17,337 nt of DNA, from the NCBI GenBank assembly GCA_023807065.1, contig JAJJLU010004168.1, forward strand, positions 1 through 17,337, given 5' to 3'. Shown one piece after another: positions 9,001 through 17,337 of the stretch. This DNA is from Isotricha intestinalis (lineage: Eukaryota > Ciliophora > Litostomatea > Vestibuliferida > Isotrichidae). Made by a program: the position numbers and the translations under genes. Within the stretch, counting starts at the first letter, position 1. Every line of letters starts with the position of its first letter. The notes beneath the pieces were generated by a model. It made no database searches. It had not been told where the DNA came from and saw only the letters and a program-made list of their open reading frames with translations.

Positions 9001-12000
9001 TTTTGAGCTGATTCATTAAATTTTTCTAATAAATTTTCATATGATTTTAATTTTGATGTATTATCTCCTTCTAATTCATTTGGTTTATCACTATTTATTC
9101 TTAAATTATTTGATAAAATAGAAATTCCTTGAATTTAAGGAATAATGTTATTTTAAATAATTTTTATTGTTTTATTTATTTTTTCAACTACATCTCTTTT
9201 ATCTAATTCATTTTTAGAACCATCTACATTATATAATCCTTTATAATAATGTGAAATAAAACAAATATTATCTTTATCTTTTTCTATACTTTTTGTATAT
9301 TGTCTTCCTTTAATTAAATGGATTCATAAGATTTAAATTTTTATATTCTTGAGTATAACAATTTTCATTATTTTTTTCAAATAAATTATATTTTTATTCA
9401 ATTTCATTCTCATTAATATTTCCTGAGTCATTTTCTAATCCTTTTCTTTTAACCATGTTCCCCATTTTTCTTCAATATCATCTAAAATTGCAAATTCTTT
9501 TGTTTTATCATATTTAATACTATTAAAAGCAATATCTTTTCCTAAATAATCACTAAATTTAATTTTAATTAATATTTCTTGCATTCTATGATATAAATCA
9601 CTAAATTATTCAAATAAAAAAGCATTTAATTCAATATTTTTAATTTGTTTTTCTACAATATTTTTAATTCTATTTTCTTCTCTTTCATCTCTTATTTTTT
9701 GTAATATATTAACTTTTATCTTTTCAAAAGGAATAATAATTCCAGAACCTTTTTCACCTGAACGTGCAGATCTTCCTAAAGCTTGTTCTTCAATTCTTTG
9801 ATTTTAAGGAATTAATGTCACTATAACATGTAATCCTCTATTCTCTTTTACTTCTTTTGTTAATTTAATATCTGTTCCTCTTCCTGCTAAATTTGTTGAA
9901 AAAATCACATCTCCTGAATTATAAATTTCTTTTTGTAATTTTCCCTTACTATCATTTCTATCATATTTTTCTATTTTTGTAGGATCTATTTTTTCTTTTT
10001 TAAGTAATGTATTATATAATTCATTTGCATCATCAATTGTGAAACAAATTACTAAAATTGCTCTTTTTCTATTTATATTTTCAAAGATGTTTTTCATTAT
10101 TGCTTCTTTCCATTCTTCTTTTGAATTAAATTCTGATATTCCTTCTAATAAAATAAATTTACTTGGTCTAAAGGGAGGTATTATACAAATATCAGCATTG
10201 AATAATTGTTTAAGTAAATCTCTTGATTTTTCTATTCCTAATATTCCAGTTACTCCATATATATTATTTATTTTTTCTGTTATATATCTTTTAAAAAATG
10301 AATAATGAGATAAAAAAGTTATTGTTAAATCCTCTGAATGTAATTTTAATCCATGTTTGATTTGTAGAAATTGATGTAGAGCATTTGACCAATTCATATT
10401 TAAACTAACAACTCCTGTATTTGCAAAATTAACTGGAGAAATTTTATATTCTGATTTAGGAACAAATCCCATATTTTTTATATATTCAATTCTTTTTGAA
10501 TCATCTTCTTCTTTTGCTATTACATAATGATAATTTTCTTTATAATAATATTTTGTTAGATATGCTGATCTACACCAATCATTTATTTGTAAATTTACAA
10601 ATTTTCTAAATTATTAGAAATAATAAATTTTTCATTTGTATTTTTTTTATTTTCTTTTAATAAATCTTGAACAGTTTTTACTAATTCATTAACAATAAAA
10701 TTCTCTGTTTCAATTTCATCCTTAAATTCATCATAATGACCTTTTTTATAACCTTTATCAACAACACCCAAAGCATTATAAATATTAGGATAAAGAATTT
10801 GTAAAAAATCATAAGAAGGGAAAGGAGCACTTAATCTAGTACTAGTTCCTAAATTATCAATACACATACTATTAACTTCGCCAATAATTAAACATCTATA
10901 CTTTCTATCAGGATTTTTTGCTAGATTACTTGAAGGATCTCTTTTAAATTCATCTCTTAAAATATCTCCTTCAAATTGTAAAGTATCACCATAAACAACA
11001 TTTGATAAATTTGCATTTTCATCATCAGCAATAGAAACTGTTAAACCAAAAACTTCATAAAATGGTTTTTTTTCTTCTACATCTCTTTTTGCTAATACTA
11101 TTGAACTAGATAATACATCAACATATTTTAATTGTAATGCTTTTATTACTGCTAATGTTGATACTATTGTTGATTTTCCTTCTCCTGTTTTAATTTGAGC
11201 AAATAATCCTCTATTTTCTGGAGAATTTAATATTATTAATATTGAAATTATTTGAACTTCTCTCATTCTATGTTCACATATTAATTCATTTGCTCTATCT
11301 GCTACTGCTAACTAACATTTCTATTAAAAATTCTTTTTTATTTATATTATCTTTTGAATGTTTTGATTTTGCCCAATTTTTAATATCTCTTTTTATAAAT
11401 TTTTTTATTTCATATTTTGGAATTTCATCATCAAAATAATAATTTTCTTTTATTGTTTCGTTATAAACTAAATTTATTTTTATAACTGTTTCTTTTAAAT
11501 ATGATAATAAATCTTCTGTTACATTTCCTTTGTTTTTAATTCTAATTTCATTTATTAAATCATCTAAACTATTTTTTTCTATATCACCTATTTTAAAATC
11601 AATAACTAAGTCTTTTATATGATATTCGAAATCATATATTTTATATTTTTCATTTTCTATTATTTCAATAACATTTTCTCCTTTTTTATTTTTTTTTTCA
11701 AGAGTAATTTTATCTTCAATTATTGTATATATATTAATATCAATTAAGTGTTCATCAAATAAGTTTTTATTAATTATTGCCATTATTATATTTGCAATAT
11801 CATCTAATTTCCAATCTATTAATAAAAAATGAAATAATTTGTTAAAAAGACTATTAAATATTTTTTCTTGATATTTTTTTCCAACAATTTGTTTTATAAT
11901 AAAAAATGAAATTGTTTTTATTAAATCTTGAATAGATAATTCTTCATTTAGGACTAATATTATACTTTTAGCATATTCAAAATATTTTCTATGATCATTC

Positions 12001-12999
12001 ATAAATTTTTCAAACAATAAAAATTCCTTATCTAAATTATTTTTTGACAAATTTATTATATTAAATAATTTTTCAAAAATTTCTTCATTTAAATCAAAAT
12101 CTTGGAAGAATTTAATTATTATTTTAATACTTTCTTCATTCATATTTTTTTGTTTTAAATAACATTTTTCCCATTTTTTCTTAAATAAAGATATATATTT
12201 GCTTTATTTTGTATTTTTTTATTTTTTTATAATTTCATTTAAAGGAATTATAGGTAAAAATTTTTCAAAACATATTTCAATTTGAGATAATCCATTTTTA
12301 ATTTGTTGATCTAAAAAGATATTTAATAAGTCAATTATATCATAAGATAACATTTCAAAATTATTATTTTTGCAAATCTCATCTAATAAAGAATAATATT
12401 TGTTTATTTTATTTTCATTTTTAAATAATTTTTCTAAAAGTAAATATATTATTTCATTATTCAATAAAGAGATTATTTCATTATTTTTATTTTCAAGATT
12501 TTTATAATAATCCCAAAAATTTGAGTTTTTTAAACAATCAAACACTAATTTTTTTTGTTTTGGGGAAATATTATCTCTAAATATCCATAATAAATATAAT
12601 TCATATTTTCTTTTTTGTTTTTTTATATTTTCTTTTTTGAATGTTCAAATTTCATTTATTTTATTAATTATTAGATTTGTTATTGATGTATTAATGTCCT
12701 TAAATCTTATATTTAATAGTAATTCACTTATTTCTACTAATAATTCAAAATTATAATTTACAAAAAATTCAAATGTTGATAAAATAAAATCATCATAATT
12801 ATTATTTCCAATTAAAAAATAAGTCAAAACCTTCTCCTTTATTACGTCCTGAACACATTACATTTTCTACTTGCTTTCTAAGAAGTTTTGCTTAAGTTGC
12901 CTTTAAAAACTCTAATGATATTTCTTTTCCTTTTTTTATCTTTAATTTTTTAATAATTTTTTAGTTTTTTTGGTTTGAAGAAATATGTTTAATTAGCAT
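6095..12999 (-). pseudogene. giant SecA-like DEAD/helicase motor plus VWA domain protein, interrupted
   Basis: Frames on the minus strand chain from ATG 12999 (MLIKHISSNQKN) to TAA 6097-6095, about 2,300 codons. Order: helical N-terminus (12999-11310); SecA-type motor with Walker A IKTGEGKST (about 11206-11180), YGDTLQFEGDILRDEF (about 10980), a Walker B-like IIGEVNSMCID (about 10880) and helicase motifs LAGRGTDIKL (about 9890) and GRSARSG (about 9780); a second helical part (9770-7480) with repeats; and a VWA domain with MIDAS FAIDCSGSV (about 6890) and IVTDGIVD. In SecA the Walker B reads DEVD; here it is GEVN, so hydrolysis may be lost. At least ten frameshifts (for example near 12817, 11310, 10610, 9450, 9315, 8737, 8265, 8000, 7860, 7480, 6318, 6274), about thirteen in-frame TAA and one TGA (12647-12645) interrupt it. 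It is not a plastid SecA; it fits the SecA-like proteins of some protists and fungi. Role unknown; a cytosolic ATP-driven remodeller is a guess. Confidence 0.75.
7601..7780 (-). repeat. degenerate internal repeats in the helical linker
   Basis: Reading minus from 7780, the unit QITKEVLEKILKNNLN is followed by EITKPVLEKILKFLN and later EITKSYLDKIRNSLN. The first two copies are nearly identical at DNA level with a period of about 48 bases; the third is more diverged. The pattern suggests an amphipathic helical repeat between the motor and VWA parts. Confidence 0.65.
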
Positions 13000-13082
13000 T
13001 CAAGTTGTGCATAAATTGTATCTTAAAAAAAAAAATTAATTATTAATATTTAACTATTTTTTTATTCATAAACAATATTATA
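13000..13082. promoter_or_regulatory. shared divergent promoter region
   Basis: This short A/T-only spacer separates the start of the minus-strand SecA-VWA gene (ATG 12999) from the plus-strand AAA+ gene (ATG 13083). Divergent starts 83 bp apart imply overlapping promoters. I see an A tract and T tracts but no specific factor site. Confidence 0.45.
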
Positions 13083-14630
13083 ATGATAGAAGATAAGAAT
13101 GAAAAAGAGAATTATTATCTTTATCAAAACAAATCTTTGAAAAGAATAGAAACAGATATTAGTCAGATAATTTTAGATATTCAAAATCATATTAAAGATA
13201 AAGAAGATTTTATCTATGATAAAACTCTTTTAGAAAAAAAAAATTTCATTGTGACTCCAAATTCAATTGAAAGAATAAAAAAAATATCATATTATATATC
13301 AAGAGGAGTTCCAATTCTCTTAGAAGGACCTTCTGGTACATCAAAAACATTTTCAACAGAATTTTCATGTTTAATTGCAAAAACAAAAAAACCATTAATA
13401 AGATTTAATATGTCTTCAGATACAGTCCCTACTGATTTATTAGGAAAAATGGTTGGAGATAAAAATTCATTATCTGGAATCTAAAGAAGGACATTTTTTA
13501 AAAACATTTAAATATGGTCATCCACTTTTATTAGATGAAATTAATTTAGTATCTCAATCTGTTTTACAATGAATTGAAGAAGCTTTAGATTCAGAAGTTA
13601 TTAGTATTGAAATTCCAGGATTTACATTAACAATAATAAAAAATTCTTATTGCTACTCAAAATCCAAATAAAGGACTTTTTGCTAATAAAAGCCAAAATT
13701 TAGGAAAAAAATTTACGTCAAAATTTCAGATTATAACTTTCCCAGAATTTAAAGAAGATGAATTAAAGAAAATTGCAATTGGATCAGGAAATAATTTTGG
13801 GTTTAAGGAAGAAAAAATATTAGAAGATTTAGTTAAATTTCATAAAAAATGGTCTAATGAAGAAGATATTAAAGATGATGTTCAATGTTTGACTGTAAGA
13901 GAAATAGCTGCTTCTGTTAAAGCATTTTCAGAAGGAATGAATTTATTTGATACAATTATGACAATATATAGTGCTAGATATCAAAAAGCTCTTAAACAAA
14001 AATTAATAGATTTATTAAGAACATATGATTCTTTTAAAAATATTCAATCTGAGGATTTTAATATACCAAATAATTTTCCTAAAGGTTTTCAAAATAAATC
14101 ACTCTTAGAAGCAGTAAAATCAATTAAATTTTCTCTTGATAATGATAGACATTTTATTATTTCAGGAAATGAAGGAATAGGGAAGACTCAATAAGGCTTT
14201 ATGGTTTGTTGAATGGTTTGGAAAAGAAAAAAAAATTAAAAAATCAAAAATTTTTTATTTTATGCATAGATGAACTAAAATGTCCTGATCTTATTGAAAA
14301 ACAAAATCCAATAAATAAAACATCACCAGGAAAAGAATTAATGGAAAAATGGATTTTTATCTACTGCTATTGAAAAAGGAGGAGTTGTTGTAACTTGATG
14401 TATTAGATCAAGCATTTGCTACATTAACTGAAAGACTTAATGGATTACTTGATCAAAAATATGATGATAAAGAAAAAGCAAAATTTGATCTTCCTGAAAA
14501 TCCTCAAAAACCTGAAATTATCATTCATCAACATTTTAGATTGGTATGCTAGATATAAATAAAATAAATAAAATATCACCTGCTTTCATAAATAGATTTG
14601 ATGTTATTGTTTTGGAAGATAAAAAAGAAT
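13083..14630 (+). pseudogene. AAA+ midasin/MoxR-like ATPase, interrupted and 3'-truncated
   Basis: ATG 13083 opens a helical start. The first AAA+ unit has Walker A GPSGTSKT (about residues 82-89) and Walker B-like HPLLLDEINL (about 13520-13550), then IATQNPNKGLF and FTSKFQIITFPEF, typical of MoxR/midasin ATPases. A second unit has GNEGIGKTQ (about 14165-14190), CIDELKCPDL (14263 on), VLDVLDQA, TERLNGLLDQKYDD and SPAFINRFDVIVLED. Frameshifts fall near 13480, 13650, 14194, 14250, 14358, 14394 and 14545; one TGA is in frame at 13570-13572 within VLQ-IEEALDS. Proteins of this kind usually continue much further, often to a C-terminal VWA; here the frame passes into elongation factor 2 sequence near 14631. 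MoxR-type ATPases commonly work with VWA partners, and its divergent neighbour carries one. Confidence 0.75.
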
Positions 14631-15290
14631 GATAATTTAAAAGTAACATCAATAACATTAATAGATAAATATCAAATGGAACAACATGATGCAAAGAAAT
14701 TATGGGTATTTGACCAGAACAATCAGGTCCCAATTTCTTATTATATCAAACAAAAGTAGTTCAATATTTAAAAGAAATTAGAGACTCAATGGGAAGTGGA
14801 TTCCAAAACATAATAAATGAAGGAGAATTAGCAGAAGAATCATTAAGAGGAGTATGTTTTAATATCCTTGATGACTCCATTCATAGAGGAGATGTTCAAA
14901 TAATCCCAACAATAAGAAGAGTTTACTATGCAGCAGAGATACATCAACTCCAAGATATGAGGAACAATATTTATGTGATATATCAACACCAAGTGAGATA
15001 ATGAGTGGTGATTGTCGATGCTTCTCACAAAGAAGAAGAGTGATGTCTTTAATGAAGAAAATGTTCAGGCATATTTACCTGTGGCTGAATCTTTCTGGTT
15101 CACTGCTGATCTTAGAAGCATGACTTCTGGACAAGCTTTGTCAAAATTAGTATTTTCTTATTGGGATATTATTAATCAAGATCCTTTTGATGTTAAAAGC
15201 TTATGAAATTACTATAAATATAAGGAAAAGGAAAGGACTGAAACAAGAATAACCTGTTCTTGCTGATTATATTGATAAGATTAAAAAAAA
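14631..15290 (+). pseudogene. elongation factor 2 C-terminal fragment
   Basis: The stretch carries domain IV-V motifs of eukaryotic EF-2, the GTPase that moves tRNAs on the ribosome. In order: HDAKKLWVF, PEQSGPNFLL, VVQYLKEIRDSM, LRGVCFNILD, SIHRG with the His that carries diphthamide in EF-2, QIIPTIRRVYYA, DISTPSEIMSG, SQRR, DVFNEEN, AYLPVAESF, FTADLRSMTSGQA, INIRKRKGLKQE, then TAA 15250-15252 and PVLADYIDK. Frames change near 14712, 14943, 15042 and 15204. Residues are missing between ILD and SIHRG and between NEEN and QAYLP. The invariant ESFGF is ESFWF and GQAFP is GQALS. So this is a decayed piece covering roughly the last quarter of the factor, without its GTPase domain. The N-terminal edge is not exact. 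Confidence 0.85.
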
Positions 15291-15439
15291 AAAACTGATA
15301 AACATATATTTTTTATTTGCATATTAATAAAAACTGAAATATTTATTTTTTGGAAATGTTTTTAATTTTTTTTATTTTTTAAATTTTTTTAATGGAATAC
15401 TATTAATTTTATGGAAATCATTAAATAAAAGAGAATGAA

Positions 15440-15736
15440 ATGTTTTATTCTAATAATAGAGCTAAATTATTTTTGATTTGTTTTAAGAACTATAACTCAT
15501 CCCTAAAAACAGAAAAAGAATTCAATATTTTTATTTGAAAGATAGATTATTAAGGAAAATGAATAATTAATTTTTCTGAAATTTTGTCTTTTTTTTTTGT
15601 CAAAAAAAAAATTGATTGTAATTTAGAATTTACAAAGGAAAAGAATTTTATTTTAAAGTTAAAAGTATTTAAAATTAATCAAATTATTTTGAATGAAAAT
15701 CATTTTGATTTGCCTAATTATACTTTAATTTTTTAA
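15440..15736 (+). pseudogene. unidentified ORF, open only if TGA and TAA are read through
   Basis: From ATG 15440 a single frame runs 98 codons to TAA 15734-15736, with TGA at 15536-15538, TAA at 15551-15553 and TGA at 15560-15562. There is no frameshift. The translation has protein-like composition: NSSLKTEKEFNIFI before the first TGA, and IINFSEILSFFFVKKKIDCN after the last. Trp, Gln and Trp would fit the local pattern. No family is recognised. It lies between the EF-2 fragment and the FHA gene on the same strand and could be a beta-rich domain belonging with the latter. Confidence 0.35.
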
Positions 15737-15812
15737 TTTCTTAATATTTCTCAAATATTCATATTTACTAAATAATTATTTTCATGATATTTTATATTTT
15801 TTTATTATAAAA

Positions 15813-16506
15813 ATGACTGATACTATAATACTTTAAATGTTGATAATAGAATAAGTGATGAAACTATTATTAATATTTTGAAAGAATATAGAATTAATGA
15901 TACTGAAGTTGTTTTAAAAGAAAAATACTCTGTTGATGATTTATTAGATGCTGTTGAATGTAATCGTGTTTTTATTCCTTCTTTGAATATTAATAATTTT
16001 AATAATCAAATTATTTCTAATCAAATTGGGTAATAATAGGAAAACTTTTTCAAATAAGATTTAATCCAGAAGATATGAAATATTAAATTAATTTAGGAAA
16101 TTCTTATATTGTTTGTATATTTGATATAGATGATAATGAAGAAAATATTGAAAGTGAAAAATATTTAATTTTAAAAATTTTGAGTGGAGGTTTTAGAAGT
16201 GAACCAATTATTTTTAATAGTGAAGAAGATTATTTGATTGCTATTGGAAGAGATAATTATTGTGATGTTATTATTGATGATAATTTATTAAGTATAGTTC
16301 ATTGTACTATTTTATATAAAATTGGAATTATTTGATGTATGAGAGATGGGAAAATTAATATTAATGATATACCTTTAAATCTTCTACTATTGGTACTTGA
16401 TTGTTTTTAATTAATTAAAATTCCTATTTTTGATGAAATTATTTTTAAGTCTAATCACAATTTATTTCAATGTTATTCTATAATTTTTTTAATTATTTTT
16501 CATTAA
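15813..16506 (+). pseudogene. FHA-domain protein, interrupted
   Basis: ATG 15813 starts MTDTIIL; after a frameshift NVDNRISDETIINILKEYRI follows, and a helical region (KYSVDDLLDAVECNRVFIP). After a shift near 16032 the frame contains FRSEPIIFNSEEDYLIAIGR, then CDVIIDDNLLSIVHCTILY, TGA 16333-16335, CMRDG, and after a further shift KSSTIGT, TGA 16398-16400, LFL. These are the FHA signatures GR, (S)xxHC, WxxxDG and STNGTW. Both TGA codons fall exactly at the conserved Trp positions. FHA domains bind phosphothreonine peptides, so the protein would read kinase signals. The Arg of the SRxHC motif is Ile-Val here, which may weaken phosphopeptide binding. TAA at 16084-16086 is also in frame. End taken as TAA 16504-16506. 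Confidence 0.7.
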
Positions 16507-16563
16507 ATTAGTTAAAAACAATTTTATTTAAATTAAAATTATCAAAAATATTATTTTGATTTC

Positions 16564-16590
16564 TTTATTGGGATGCCTATCTCCAATAAA
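16564..16590. repeat. small imperfect hairpin
   Basis: TTTATTGG at 16564-16571 pairs with CCAATAAA at 16583-16590, with partial pairing inside. It lies just downstream of the FHA gene and shares the ATTGGG flavour of the other hairpins. It may be a decayed copy or a transcription-end element. Confidence 0.4.
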
Positions 16591-16766
16591 TTATTTATTT
16601 TTAATTTTTATTTCATATTATTTATTTATTTTTACCTAATTTTATTTATTTAATGAAAATAATTTATATAATTCTACTTAAAATTCATTTTTTTAATCAA
16701 ACAAAATTAACTATTTTTATATTATGATATAAAAATTTGAAATAAAACATTTTTTATAAATTAACA

Positions 16767-17337
16767 ATGGATAGTAACCTTGAATCAATTTCAAATACAA
16801 ATACAAATACAAATACAATTTCTTTATCTATAAATGCCAATGAACTAATATTCAAATTACAATTCAATAATTCAAATCAAGTATACATTAACCATTTTTC
16901 TTTAGAAAATTTAACACAATTAAATGATTATTTCAAACAATTCAGATCATTGGATAAATGCAAAGAAAAATTAGAAAAATCATTTATAAATAAAAACAAA
17001 TATACAATTGAAAAAACAAATAATATGATAAATTTGAATATTAATCACGATGAAGATGAAGATCCAATTAAAATAGAATTATTACTTCAAGATACTTCAA
17101 ATAATATAGAATATAATTCACTTTCAAAAAAAATGAAAGAACTTATAGATAATGATGGATTAATTTTAGGTATTGATTTAGGAACAACTTATTCTTCAAC
17201 AGCAATTATAATTGATAAAAAATTAATTGTTATTCCTAATGAATTTGGTTTATTATCAACTCCTTCATATATTTCTATAATAGATGATGAAAAAAGTATA
17301 TTGGCGATTTAGCTAAATTAAGTGTATCTTTTGATAA
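16767..17337 (+). CDS. Hsp70-like protein with N-terminal extension, partial
   Basis: ATG 16767 starts a frame with a short Asn/Thr repeat and then a domain of roughly 110 residues (ELIFKLQFNNSNQVYINHFS... LDKCKEKLEKSF... NMINLNINHD). At about residue 133 the Hsp70 phosphate-1 signature begins: LILGIDLGTTYSSTAIIID, then VIPNEFGLLSTPSYISI, equivalent to the IPN..G.R.TPS of Hsp70. The frame stops at TAG 17310-17312, but GDLAKLSVSFD resumes one frame over at about 17301-17336, matching Hsp70 VG..AK; so a one-base shift interrupts the gene near 17300. The rest lies beyond the window. Hsp70 is an ATP-driven chaperone; the N-terminal domain, which may bind partners, is unusual because normal Hsp70 starts within about 10 residues of this motif. 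No reassigned codon occurs in this stretch. Confidence 0.75.
16793..16816 (+). repeat. (AAATAC)4 tandem repeat
   Basis: Four exact copies of AAATAC encode a run of alternating Asn and Thr near the start of the Hsp70-like protein. Such hexamer tracts change length readily; the copy number may vary between paralogs. Confidence 0.85.

Noticed and set aside
10039..10305. Plus-strand hydrophobic open frame
   Set aside because: Shadow of the SecA motor coding sequence on the minus strand.
14536..15028. Minus-strand open frames opposite the AAA+ and EF-2 sequence
   Set aside because: The plus strand carries clear conserved motifs through this stretch; these are antisense shadows.
1..17337. CRISPR array, tRNA or rRNA genes
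   Set aside because: No regularly spaced repeats and no cloverleaf or conserved rRNA blocks were seen on either strand.

Overview
The window comes from a very AT-rich eukaryotic nuclear genome. Fragments of kinesin, elongation factor 2 and ubiquitin point to a eukaryote, and coding stretches favour TTA, AGA, AAA and CAA codons with almost pure A/T between genes. Lineage cannot be fixed from the sequence alone: an AT-rich protist (including a ciliate with reassigned stops) or an early-diverging fungus would both fit. No rRNA, tRNA or CRISPR array was seen.

Nearly every recognisable gene is interrupted. Most breaks are one- or two-base frameshifts, across which conserved protein motifs resume. 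The rest are in-frame TAA codons, usually where Gln fits, and TGA codons, several where Trp fits; no in-frame TAG was found in a supported frame. Either this is a block of decaying gene copies under C-to-T/G-to-A pressure, or an error-rich assembly of an organism with reassigned stops, or a mixture. Lost segments, one inversion and changed invariant residues show that at least some of the decay is real.

Layout: 1-784 holds nothing recognisable. From 785 to 1762 there are minus-strand fragments: an unknown piece, a possible Rad9-type clamp piece and a clear kinesin N-terminus. A perfect 21-bp hairpin lies at 1839-1885. At 2124-2516 (minus) is a small gene resembling the end of a bacterial polymorphic toxin. 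At 2675-3802 (plus) is a broken coiled-coil-like gene with a possible intron. At 4405-5484 (plus) two ubiquitin-like units lead into an ADP-ribosyltransferase-like module whose central part is inverted in place.

The core is a divergent pair. A giant minus-strand gene (12999 to 6095) encodes a helical N-terminus, a SecA-type DEAD/helicase motor, a long helical linker and a VWA domain. An AAA+ midasin/MoxR-like gene runs the other way from 13083, and about 83 bp separate the two. The AAA+ gene runs abruptly into an elongation factor 2 C-terminal fragment (about 14631-15290). Downstream are an unknown ORF with three recoded-looking codons (15440-15736), an FHA-domain gene (15813-16506) and the start of an Hsp70-like gene with a long N-terminal extension (16767 to the window end).

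AAA+, VWA, a SecA-like motor, FHA, Hsp70, ubiquitin-ART and a toxin-like domain together resemble the parts list of intracellular conflict or protein quality-control systems. That functional link is inference from co-location only.
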